A stretch of DNA of 55,495 bases from JAJPXC01 sp964562375 (GTDB taxonomy: Bacteria; Bacteroidota; Bacteroidia; Bacteroidales; Muribaculaceae), in the NCBI GenBank assembly GCA_964562375.1, contig CAZLSW010000013.1, forward strand, positions 1-55,495, read 5' to 3'. Positions 31,184 to 38,453 of the stretch are shown piece after piece. The notes under the pieces were generated by a model. It was given only the letters and a program-made list of their open reading frames with translations. It searched no databases and had not been told where the DNA came from. How positions within the stretch are numbered: the stretch's first letter is position 1; each line of letters begins with the position of its first letter. Made by a program: the position numbers and the translations under genes.

Positions 31184-32446
31184 ATGTCCAAACAGTTAAA
31201 AGTTGCTCTTATCAACCACAGCGACACCCTCGGGGGTGCCGCAGTTGTCACTTACCGACTCAAAAGCGCCCTGCGACGCGCCGGTGTTGACGCCCGTATG
31301 GTGGTGTACACCAAGGGTTCCGACTCGCCCAACGTTTACCAATTCTCCTCGCGATTCCTGCGTGGCCTGAAATTCATGTGGGAGTGCTTCGCCGTGGCCC
31401 GCGCAAACGGTTGGAATCGTGAAAACCTCTTTACAGTGTCCCTGGGAGCCGCCGGTTACAACCTCGCTTCCCATCCATGGGTGAAGGAGGCCGACGTGAT
31501 TGTACTCAACTGGGTCAACCAAGGAATGCTATCGCTCGGTGATATCCGCCGTATCCTAAAACTCGGAAAACCAGTGATTTGGACAATGCACGACATGTGG
31601 CCGCTCACTGGCGTGTGCCACCAAGCCAAGGATTGCGAGGGTTACCTCTACAACTGCGGCTACTGCCCGCTGCTCCACAACGGTAAGAAGGCCAACGACG
31701 CGTCGACCCGCGTGATGGAGAAGAAACGTCGCCTTTACGAGCGCCACAAAATCACTTTTGTAGCTGTAAGTCATTGGCTGCAAGATAAATGCCGACAATC
31801 CACGCTGCTGCGCGACCAGGATGTGAGGGTGATTCCCAACGCTTTCCCCACCGATTTTTTCATCACTAAGCCCTCACATCAGGTGCAGAATTTCGAGCTC
31901 GACTACTCCAAAAAGCTCATCGTGATGGGAGCCGCCCGCCTCGACGACCCTATCAAGGGTTTGGATTACGCCATCGAGGCCTTGAACAAACTGTTTGACA
32001 TGTCGCCTGAGCTTGCCAACACCTCCACGGCGGTGTTTTTCGGCGATATCCGTAACCCGGGAGCATTCCGCAATTTACGTTTCCCCCATCGCTACATCGG
32101 CCGTATCAACGACCCCAAACTCCTACGCCAACTCTACGCCTCCAGTGCCGTTGTAATGTCATCGTCGCTCTGCGAGACGCTGCCCGGCACTCTCATCGAA
32201 GGCCTCGGCGCTGGTTGTGTCCCTGTCACCTTCGGCGAAGGCGGTCAAGACGACATCATCGACCACCTTAAGACGGGCTACATCGCACGGCTGAAAGACA
32301 CCGACGACTTGGCCAACGGACTAAAATGGGCTCTTGAAAATCCCCTCGACCGCGACATGCTCCACCAATCGGTTCATGAGCGCTTCAACGCCGACGCTGT
32401 CGCCCAATCCTACATCGCCCTCTTCAACGACCTCCTCAATCAATAA
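31184..32446 (+). CDS. Glycosyltransferase family 4 protein
   Basis: 420 residues, GT-B fold. The N-terminal INHSDTLGGAAVVTYRLKSA resembles WcaC/colanic-acid-type transferases; TMHDMWPLTGVCHQAKDCEG with GYLYNCGYCPLL is the characteristic cysteine-containing acceptor-domain segment of this subgroup. The donor domain shows KKLIVMGAARLDDPIKGLDY and the E-x7-E-type SSLCETLPGTLIEGLGAG. It transfers a sugar from a nucleotide sugar to a glycan; specificity is not readable. Last gene of the ruvB-to-glycosyltransferase run, facing the toxin gene tail to tail. Confidence 0.88.
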   Translation: MSKQLKVALINHSDTLGGAAVVTYRLKSALRRAGVDARMVVYTKGSDSPNVYQFSSRFLRGLKFMWECFAVARANGWNRENLFTVSLGAAGYNLASHPWVKEADVIVLNWVNQGMLSLGDIRRILKLGKPVIWTMHDMWPLTGVCHQAKDCEGYLYNCGYCPLLHNGKKANDASTRVMEKKRRLYERHKITFVAVSHWLQDKCRQSTLLRDQDVRVIPNAFPTDFFITKPSHQVQNFELDYSKKLIVMGAARLDDPIKGLDYAIEALNKLFDMSPELANTSTAVFFGDIRNPGAFRNLRFPHRYIGRINDPKLLRQLYASSAVVMSSSLCETLPGTLIEGLGAGCVPVTFGEGGQDDIIDHLKTGYIARLKDTDDLANGLKWALENPLDRDMLHQSVHERFNADAVAQSYIALFNDLLNQ

Positions 32447-32454
32447 TTATATTG

Positions 32455-32727
32455 TCAAAAGAGATCGGAATGGGTTCCCGTATCCACAGCAATGATTATT
32501 AGTTGTGTATCATTTTGTTTCCACACTAATAGCCAATCGGGCTTTATATGGCACTCCCAGCAACCCGCAAAATCCCCCCGCAATCTATGAGCTTTGTATT
32601 GGGGAGGAAGTGTGCCTGTTTGTTGCAGAATGTCTAAGGCGTTAAAGACCAAATCTACATCTAGGCCTCGCTTTTGGCAAAGTTTGATGGAACGTTTGAA
32701 TTGGTTGGTGTATTCAATAGAGTACAT
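32455..32727 (-). CDS. YafQ family type II toxin (mRNA interferase)
   Basis: 90 residues. Ribosome-dependent mRNA-cutting toxin fold (RelE/YafQ). All residues known to matter in E. coli YafQ have counterparts: His47 in YKAHRLRGD, His60 in CWECHI, Asp64-Trp65 in KPDWLLVW, His86 and Phe90 in THSDLF. The ATG overlaps the antitoxin stop by one base (TAATG). It appears intact. Confidence 0.92.
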   Translation of the reverse strand: MYSIEYTNQFKRSIKLCQKRGLDVDLVFNALDILQQTGTLPPQYKAHRLRGDFAGCWECHIKPDWLLVWKQNDTQLIIIAVDTGTHSDLF

Positions 32728-32924
32728 TATCCAAATATTTGTGCCTTCATTTCAGCCACGGTATCGGCATGATATACCCTGCCAGCTTTAATATCCTCTA
32801 AACCCTTTGCGACTCCGGCTTTGCGAGGTTTTTTTTCGGAGGCAGTCCAGCAACGCACCTTAGCCAAGTCCATCAAGAAGGACCAATCCTCGGCGGGAAG
32901 GGTAATTTGCATTGTACGTGTCAT
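32727..32924 (-). CDS. Antitoxin of the YafQ-type pair
   Basis: 65 residues, upstream partner of the toxin. It begins with a short beta strand and helix (MTRTMQITLPAEDWSFLMDL), as expected for a DNA-binding antitoxin N terminus, and ends with an extended acidic/helical tail (YHADTVAEMKAQIFG), likely the toxin-binding part. It is not a clear DinJ sequence, so the antitoxin family is not named. Antitoxin-first order, one-base overlap and length support the pair. Confidence 0.85.
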   Translation of the reverse strand: MTRTMQITLPAEDWSFLMDLAKVRCWTASEKKPRKAGVAKGLEDIKAGRVYHADTVAEMKAQIFG

Positions 32925-32948
32925 ATATTATCGGTTTTGATTGTTTTC

Positions 32949-32957
32949 GCAAATATA
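32949..32957 (-). promoter_or_regulatory. Candidate promoter of the toxin-antitoxin pair
   Basis: TATATTTGC (minus strand), a perfect -7 match, 24 bases upstream of the antitoxin ATG. No obvious operator palindrome was found. Confidence 0.6.
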
Positions 32958-33020
32958 GTAAATATTTTTCATTCTTGAATTGACCCTGTTTATTTTAAGT
33001 GGGCTTTGGAATAATGTACC

Positions 33021-34118
33021 TCAATCCAGCATGAGGGAGATGAAGGGGCGGCGGGTGGCGAGGTTGAAGATGTCGCCGATGTGAGGAGCCGAGAACAGGA
33101 TTGAGGTGAGGACGTTGACAGGGACGTCGAGCGCAAGTCGCGAGCCGTCGAGGTCGTTGGGATGCTCCACCCCCCTAATAGCCTCGTCGTCGATCACGCA
33201 TTGACCTTTGCGTAGGCGGTAAACATGCTCATTTTCAGGCAAAATGGGGTCGCTGACGCGTATCAAGCCCGAGTATTTGGGATTGGCGGCTGCAACTGCC
33301 TGAAGCACCTTCAGCACGTTGACGATGCGGGCCATGCCCCGGGCCTCGATAGGGCGCCCTTGCGTTGTGGGGGCGAGATAGCTCAATGGCTTGTCCTTGA
33401 ATTTATTGGCTATCGCTTGAAGCATGGCTCGGCGCGCGTTTTCGTCCTGACCTATAATATCCTTCACGATCATCCGGTCGTCGCCAGGGGTAACGACCGC
33501 CACAGCCACCGGGGTGGTAGTGTCGTTGTCGGAGAGCCAGAACGCTTGGCCGCCGTCCATGGCCGCGTCGCGCACGATGTTGGCCCACTGCTGGGGGGTG
33601 TGGCGCACGCTCCCGGCGCGCTCGATCTCCCATGAATGAATGGCCTCGACAAGCGACTCGGGGATGGGTAATGTTAAGTCGTGAAGCGAGTGGCTTCCGC
33701 GGTTAGAAATCACAGAATCAGGAACATAGTGCCGACGATCGACATAAAACACGGTGGAAAAACCCAGACGGTCGTAGAAAAAGTAAAGATGGTCGCTAGC
33801 GGGAATCAAGGCGGCGAAGGCATCGCCGCGATCGTAAGCGGTTTCCAGGGCGTAGCGCATAAGCCGCGTGCCGTGGCCTTGGTGACGATAATTACGACGG
33901 GTGGCGGCTCCGGCGATGTAAGCCATTGGTAGTGAGCGGCCTTGGAATGAGATTGAGTATCGTTGGAGCAACATCGACGACACGACATGGCCGTGTTCGT
34001 CCTGCAGGGTGAGGGCATCCTGTGGGGAGTACACGTTGTCGAAGTACATCTTCCGATAGGCCGCGGAGTCGTCGAACGCCTCGGCCCAGATCTCCTCTAT
34101 TACCTTTTTAGCGTCCAT
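33021..34118 (-). CDS. Eis-like GNAT N-acetyltransferase
   Basis: 365 residues starting MDAKKVIEEIWAEAFDDSAA. The N-terminal GNAT domain carries the acetyl-CoA loop RRNYRHQGHGTRLMRYALE and YFFYDRLGFSTVF; a second degenerate GNAT-like half and a C-terminal sterol-carrier-like domain (GMARIVNVLKVLQAVA ... GDIFNLATRRPFISLMLD) follow, the Eis architecture. It transfers an acetyl group to amine substrates; the natural substrate is unknown. The frame remains open upstream into REP cluster 3 (encoding MSGRHGPTSCL), so an ATG at 34199 would give a REP-encoded extension; I prefer 34118. Confidence 0.85.
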   Translation of the reverse strand: MDAKKVIEEIWAEAFDDSAAYRKMYFDNVYSPQDALTLQDEHGHVVSSMLLQRYSISFQGRSLPMAYIAGAATRRNYRHQGHGTRLMRYALETAYDRGDAFAALIPASDHLYFFYDRLGFSTVFYVDRRHYVPDSVISNRGSHSLHDLTLPIPESLVEAIHSWEIERAGSVRHTPQQWANIVRDAAMDGGQAFWLSDNDTTTPVAVAVVTPGDDRMIVKDIIGQDENARRAMLQAIANKFKDKPLSYLAPTTQGRPIEARGMARIVNVLKVLQAVAAANPKYSGLIRVSDPILPENEHVYRLRKGQCVIDDEAIRGVEHPNDLDGSRLALDVPVNVLTSILFSAPHIGDIFNLATRRPFISLMLD

Positions 34119-34167
34119 ATAATAATAACGCACGACCACCTCATAAGTTGTATAAGAAGGGCTGGTT

Positions 34168-34346
34168 AGACAGGAAGTCGGGCCGTGCCGGCCCGACAAT
34201 CAAGTAGGACGTCGGGCCGTGTCGGCCCGACAAGTTTTCTGTTCCGCCGGCACGGCGGAACATCCTACTTAACCGGCACGGCGGAACATCCTACTTAGCC
34301 GGCACGGCGGAACATCCTACTTAGCCGGCACGGCGGAACTTCCTAC
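34168..34346. repeat. REP cluster 3 with a 26-bp tandem array
   Basis: Two A-type hairpins, then four units of about 26 bp, each CCGGCACGGCGGAAC plus ATCCTACTTA, the rightmost touching the GntR stop codon. Stem variant here is GTTCCGCCG/CGGCGGAAC. Confidence 0.9.
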
Positions 34347-34693
34347 TTGAGGGCCGATAGGAGGTCGTCGGGGGTGATGCCCAGCTGCGACATGCGCTGG
34401 CGCAGTTCGGGGAGGTAGTTTTCAAAAAATTCCCGTCGCTTGGCCTCGCTCACGCGCTCGCGGGCGTTAGGAGCCAGGAAGTATCCCAGCCCGCGTCGCG
34501 GCTCGATGATGCCGTCGGCTTGTAGTTGCTCCAGAGCCTTCAGCACCGTGTGGGTGTTGACGCTCATCTTTACGGCCAGTTCGCGCACCGACGGTATACG
34601 CTGATCCTCCACCCACTCCCCGGCCACGATGCGGCCATGGCAATAGTCGGCAATCTGCAGATATATCGGACGTGTTGACGCAAACTCCATCAT
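34343..34693 (-). CDS. GntR family transcriptional regulator, YtrA subfamily
   Basis: 116 residues: a short N-terminal winged helix-turn-helix (RPIYLQIADYCHGRIVAGEW, RIPSVRELAVKMSVNTHTVL, ALEQLQADGIIEPRRGLGYF) and a small dimerisation tail. This is the YtrA layout. It is third in an operon with an ABC transporter, its ATG overlapping the permease stop (ATGA). By analogy with YtrA it probably represses its own operon; a perfect inverted repeat at the promoter (36518-36537) is a likely target. The TAG stop belongs to REP cluster 3. Confidence 0.92.
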   Translation of the reverse strand: MMEFASTRPIYLQIADYCHGRIVAGEWVEDQRIPSVRELAVKMSVNTHTVLKALEQLQADGIIEPRRGLGYFLAPNARERVSEAKRREFFENYLPELRQRMSQLGITPDDLLSALK

Positions 34694-35496
34694 AGGCTCT
34701 GCTTTTTAAACTTCCTGTACATCAGCCAAATAGCCACCGCAATAGCGACAAGCGAAAGGGCCCCCGCGAGCAGGGTGGCCGCTTGCACCATCGGCTCCTT
34801 GTATATCTCGGGATCCAGCGGCGTTGCGTTGTCGAGATTGTAGCGCACGGTTTGGTCGGTTACGGCATCGTAAAAGCCTGTCATAAAGCCGTATACGGCC
34901 GAGAAAATGCCTACAATCAACCCCAGCGTCATCGACACGCCTATGTTGACGGCGATGCCGATCAACACGCGGTTGCGTCGGGCCAGCACCACTCCCGTCA
35001 AGGTAGCTATCGCAGGCAACACAGCCGAAAAGAACACCAGTCCGTAGCTCGAGGGGAAGGTGATGTAAGATGTCATGATATACGACTGCAAAGTCGCCAG
35101 CCGTTCAGCGCCGAAAATCGCCAAGGAGATGCCGTAGCACGCCCATATCGTGCCGTCAATCAGCACATAGGTGACCAGCAGGAAGAAGCCCAGCAGAAAC
35201 ACCAAACGCTCCAATGGTGTAACGGGTAGCATGGCCGACACGGCGTTGCCATGCGAGCGCGCCAGCATCAACGGCGAGAACCCCCATAGCCATCCGGCCG
35301 CTCCAATCCCGAAGGCCGACAATATCCAAAAGCTTGAGAATAAGCATGGTAACAACGAGCCAAGGAAAAGGATAAACGACAGGAGCGGCCATAGCCAAAG
35401 CATCGGGGACAAGGCCGGCTTGTAGTAATACCACAGCGAAAGGCAACGGCCCCAGGAAAAGCTGTCGACGGGGGAGGATATAGCTTGTGTAGTCAT
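34690..35496 (-). CDS. ABC-2-like membrane permease
   Basis: 268-residue integral membrane protein with six to seven hydrophobic segments (for example PMLWLWPLLSFILFLGSLLP, LVFLLGFFLLVTYVLIDGTI, LLAGALSLVAIAVAIWLMYR). No substrate motif. It overlaps both neighbours by four bases (ATGA), so it forms one transporter with the ATPase encoded before it. Function by context only. Confidence 0.82.
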   Translation of the reverse strand: MTTQAISSPVDSFSWGRCLSLWYYYKPALSPMLWLWPLLSFILFLGSLLPCLFSSFWILSAFGIGAAGWLWGFSPLMLARSHGNAVSAMLPVTPLERLVFLLGFFLLVTYVLIDGTIWACYGISLAIFGAERLATLQSYIMTSYITFPSSYGLVFFSAVLPAIATLTGVVLARRNRVLIGIAVNIGVSMTLGLIVGIFSAVYGFMTGFYDAVTDQTVRYNLDNATPLDPEIYKEPMVQAATLLAGALSLVAIAVAIWLMYRKFKKQSL

Positions 35497-36338
35497 TCTT
35501 CTGAGGAGTTTAATTGGTTGAGTATCAGCGATGCCGTCGTGGGGTTGATCATTGCGGTGAACAGCATGGGATAATTGATGTCGGTGTACAGTGTCCCGTC
35601 GTTGGGCACGATTTGGCGGAATCCCATGGCCTCCTCCTCTATGTACAGTGCGTCGGGCTGCGGTGTCGAGCCGCTTATAAACGCAAGGCGGTCAGCGATT
35701 TGGCCAATGGAATGGTTGAGCATCAAGTGCCCTTGTGAGATCATCAGCACCGAGTCGAACAGACGCTCCAAGTCCCACACCGTGTGGGTTGAGACGATGA
35801 TCGTGCGACCTTCGTCGGCCGACTGCATCAACGCCTTCTGCAACGAGATTTTGCCGGGGATGTCGAGGCCGTTTGCCGGCTCGTCGAGCATGAGTAGGGG
35901 AGTTCCCAAGGCCAAAGCGTAGGCCACCGACGCGCGTTTGCGCTTTCCCAGCGAAAGAGCGTCGAGGTACTCGTTGCTCTTGATTCCCATCACGTCGAGG
36001 TTGGCTGCCAGTAGCTCGGGGTTGAACGTGGGGTAGAACCTCGCGTGCGACTTCACCAACTCATCTATCGACTTCGCAGGCCACTGCAGGTCGTCGCCCA
36101 GGAAGAACAATTGGCTTAGCACCGACGGCGCGTGGCGCTGCATCGGTTGGCCCTGCTCATCGGTAATCACGCCGGTGGTGGGGGTGAGCAAGGTGGCCAA
36201 GAGATGGAGCAGGGTTGTCTTGCCAGCGCCGTTCTCACCCATGAGCAGGTGGATTCCCGGCTGGATGTCGGCCGTGATGCCGTCGAGCGCCAATGTCCCC
36301 GACGGATACTTATAACTAATGTCGTAAAGCTTGATCAT
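35493..36338 (-). CDS. ABC transporter ATP-binding protein (YtrB-like)
   Basis: 281 residues. Walker A MGENGAGKTTLLHLL, Q-loop LSQLFFLGDDLQWP, signature DALSLGKRKRASVAYALALG, Walker B LLMLDEPANGLDIP, H-loop IIVSTHTVWDLERLF. First gene of the operon ATPase-permease-GntR regulator. Such YtrBC-like systems respond to cell-envelope stress in Firmicutes; in this organism the trigger is unknown. Confidence 0.92.
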   Translation of the reverse strand: MIKLYDISYKYPSGTLALDGITADIQPGIHLLMGENGAGKTTLLHLLATLLTPTTGVITDEQGQPMQRHAPSVLSQLFFLGDDLQWPAKSIDELVKSHARFYPTFNPELLAANLDVMGIKSNEYLDALSLGKRKRASVAYALALGTPLLMLDEPANGLDIPGKISLQKALMQSADEGRTIIVSTHTVWDLERLFDSVLMISQGHLMLNHSIGQIADRLAFISGSTPQPDALYIEEEAMGFRQIVPNDGTLYTDINYPMLFTAMINPTTASLILNQLNSSEE

Positions 36339-36517
36339 AACCTTATCCGAGCCAACTTCCGATAGTGGCGCATAACATAACCATTACTAAAATAATTTCG
36401 ATCATCGCTGAGAGGATTTAAGAAACGCTTTTGATTTTCAACCGTTGAGCCTTGATTTTAGCTATTTCTACCTTGATTTATAGGTGCTTAGCTTTAATTT
36501 ACGGCCTTGTGGTTGAC

Positions 36518-36537
36518 TGTTGTAGTTATCTACAACA
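36518..36537. promoter_or_regulatory. Candidate GntR/YtrA operator
   Basis: Perfect inverted repeat TGTTGTAG-TTAT-CTACAACA placed directly downstream of the -7 box of the ABC operon, covering the expected transcription start. Spacing and half-sites fit a dimeric GntR regulator; assignment is inference from position. Confidence 0.55.
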
Positions 36538-36539
36538 CC

Positions 36540-36571
36540 GCAAAGGTACAACATTTTTCTTTACCGCCAAA
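36540..36571 (-). promoter_or_regulatory. Promoter of the ABC transporter-GntR operon
   Basis: On the minus strand TTTG (36568-36571) and TACCTTTGC (36540-36548) with a 19-base spacer, the best promoter match in the window. It gives a leader of roughly 195 bases before the ATG at 36338; that leader has no ORF that I can support. Confidence 0.75.
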
Positions 36572-36599
36572 TTTTTTCGAAGAAATTTTTTTAAAATCT

Positions 36600-36735
36600 C
36601 GAATGCACGAATACACGAATTTTCGAATACACGAATGCACGAATGCACGATTAGGGAGGCAGCTTGGGGCTGTCGTGTAATCGTGAAATCGTGCACTCGT
36701 GTACTCGAGGGGTCGAATACACGGGTGCACGATTA
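36600..36735. repeat. 8-nt tandem repeats, both orientations
   Basis: Six units of GAATGCAC/GAATACAC (36600-36650), then after a short spacer an opposite-orientation run TCGTGTAA/TCGTGCAC/TCGTGTAC, and GAATACACGGGTGCACG. A related run lies at 38395-38430, on the other side of the GH57 gene. Confidence 0.75.
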
Positions 36736-36858
36736 GGCAGGATGTCGGGCCGTGCCGGCCCGACGGAAAATCTTTTCTGTCCCGCCGGCACGGCCGGACA
36801 TCCTACTTGATCTGTCCCGCCGGCACGGCGGGACGTCCTACTTAAGCAGGGGACTTTC
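36732..36858. repeat. REP cluster 4
   Basis: One A-type hairpin (head AGGCAGGATGTC), then two B-type inverted hairpins ending ACATCCTACTT and ACGTCCTACTT, and a final truncated unit that touches the GH57 stop codon. One copy has a mismatch (CCCGCCG-GCA-CGGCCGG). Confidence 0.85.
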
Positions 36859-38342
36859 TACTTGGTATCTTCTTTGGCCTTCTTGGCGGGCGCTTTTTTG
36901 GCGGGCGCTTTCTTAGCCGCAGGTTTCTTGGCCGCGGGTTTCTTGGCCTTAGGGGTTTCTTCCTTATTGGGCTCCTCCTTATTGGGTTCCTCCTTATTGG
37001 GCTCCTCCTTCTTGGGCTCGCGCAGGGCGTGCTCCTCGTTGAGGTGGTCGACGTTGCGGCGCATCGACTCTACCTCCTTGTTGAGGGTCTCGATCTCGCG
37101 TGCCTGGTTGCGGATGGTCGTCAGCAAGGCGTTAAGCTCCTCGTTCTCAATCGACAGCGGATACTGCTCCTCGACGCGCACGATGAAGTCGGCCAGAACG
37201 TTCATGTAGTTGGTAAACGCCTGGAACGGTGTCTCGTAGGGGGAGAAATGGGAATGTACCTCGCCGTCGGCGCGACGCTTGGTCGACATATAGAATAGGT
37301 GGTCGGAGGCCTGCAGGTAGTTCCAGTCCTGCTTCAGGCGACGGTCGGTGCAGAGGCGCACGCGCTCGGCCACCGAGTAGAGCTTGTTGAACGCCTCGTT
37401 CTGCAGCTGGTTGCCGAGCCATGCCGAGGTGTCGCGAGCCTCGTCGGCCCACGAGATGGGGTGCATAACCGACAGGATATCAACCGATTTGAGCTTGGCG
37501 ACGGCCTCGCTGGGGGTCCAGAAGTCGATTCCGCGCTCGGCTGCGAAGCGGGGAAGTGCCTCCAGGAACTGGAAGATACCCGACTCGCGGGCCTGCAGGG
37601 CGCCGAACGTCTCGAGGTTCATGAACAGGTTGACGATCTGTTCCTCGGGAGGCGTCGACGCGATCCAGTCGATGTACTTGTCGGCTGTCAACGGGTAGGC
37701 GTCCCATTCGGTGTTGGAGAAACGGAACGAGATGTCGTCGCTTAGCTTGGAGTTCTTAAGCAGCAGCTTCAGTTTGGGAGCGGTGGCGGCGGCATATACG
37801 TAGTTGGGCGACTTCCAGCCCAGGATGTGCTTGGCGCCCTCAGTGATGACACCCTTGTAGCCCATGGCGAGAATCTGCGGGGCCATATCGTCGCAGTAGA
37901 TAAGCTCGGTGTTGCGGAGCACCTTGGGTTTCTGGCCGAACAGTTCCTCGATTTTCTTGTCGTGGAGCTTTACTTGGAGGGCAAACTCCTCGGGGTCGAT
38001 CAACGAGGCCAGCGAGTGGGAGTAGGTCTCGGCGAGGAACTCAACCTTGCCGGTTGCGGCGAGTTTTTTGAGGATGTCGATAAACTCGGGCACGTAGATT
38101 TCCAATTGCTCGAGGGCGACGCCGGTGATCGACAGCGCGCAACGGAACATTCCCTTGCTATCTTCGATCATCTTCAGGAGGCTTTGGGCGGCGGGGATGT
38201 AACTTTGTTGGGCGATACGGGTGATGATATCGTCGTTGGCGAAATCATCGTAGTAGTAGTGGTCGTTGCCGATGTCGAAGAAGCGGTAACGTTTCAGGCG
38301 GAACGGCTGATGTATCTGGAAATAAAAACAGATGGCTTTCAT
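36858..38342 (-). CDS. GH57 family alpha-amylase-like protein with lysine-rich tail
   Basis: 494 residues. GH57 conserved regions are visible: region 1 IHQP (MKAICFYFQIHQPFRLKRYR), EFLAETYSHSL, the region with putative nucleophile Glu (LRNTELIYCDDMA) and NLFMNLETFGAL. In active GH57 amylases the last motif usually reads (M)DYETFG, its Asp being the acid/base; here it is Asn-Leu, so activity is doubtful, as in the alpha-amylase-like subgroup reported from Bacteroidetes. The last 50 residues are three EEPNK units followed by KKPAAKKAPAKK repeats, a histone H1-like cationic tail. Preceded by 7-nt tandem repeats next to its start codon. It belongs to the glycogen cluster with the glycosyltransferase and debranching enzyme. 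Confidence 0.85.
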   Translation of the reverse strand: MKAICFYFQIHQPFRLKRYRFFDIGNDHYYYDDFANDDIITRIAQQSYIPAAQSLLKMIEDSKGMFRCALSITGVALEQLEIYVPEFIDILKKLAATGKVEFLAETYSHSLASLIDPEEFALQVKLHDKKIEELFGQKPKVLRNTELIYCDDMAPQILAMGYKGVITEGAKHILGWKSPNYVYAAATAPKLKLLLKNSKLSDDISFRFSNTEWDAYPLTADKYIDWIASTPPEEQIVNLFMNLETFGALQARESGIFQFLEALPRFAAERGIDFWTPSEAVAKLKSVDILSVMHPISWADEARDTSAWLGNQLQNEAFNKLYSVAERVRLCTDRRLKQDWNYLQASDHLFYMSTKRRADGEVHSHFSPYETPFQAFTNYMNVLADFIVRVEEQYPLSIENEELNALLTTIRNQAREIETLNKEVESMRRNVDHLNEEHALREPKKEEPNKEEPNKEEPNKEETPKAKKPAAKKPAAKKAPAKKAPAKKAKEDTK

Positions 38343-38345
38343 CGT

Positions 38346-38395
38346 GGTTTTTGGTTTTTGGTTTCTAGTTTCTAGTTTCTAGTTTTTGGTTTTTC
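38346..38395. repeat. 7-nt tandem array at the GH57 start codon
   Basis: Seven units of GGTTTTT/AGTTTCT immediately before the GH57 start (four bases from the ATG on the minus strand), followed by an 8-nt-type repeat GAATGCACGAATACACGA to about 38430. Confidence 0.8.
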
Positions 38396-38453
38396 GAATG
38401 CTCGAGTGAACGAATGCACGAATACACGACAGTCGAGGTAACGAGGAAACGAG

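Noticed and set aside
33021..34199. Longer start for the Eis-like acetyltransferase
   Set aside because: The extra N-terminal residues are encoded by a REP hairpin (MSGRHGPTSCL) and are not family-like; ATG at 34118 is preferred.
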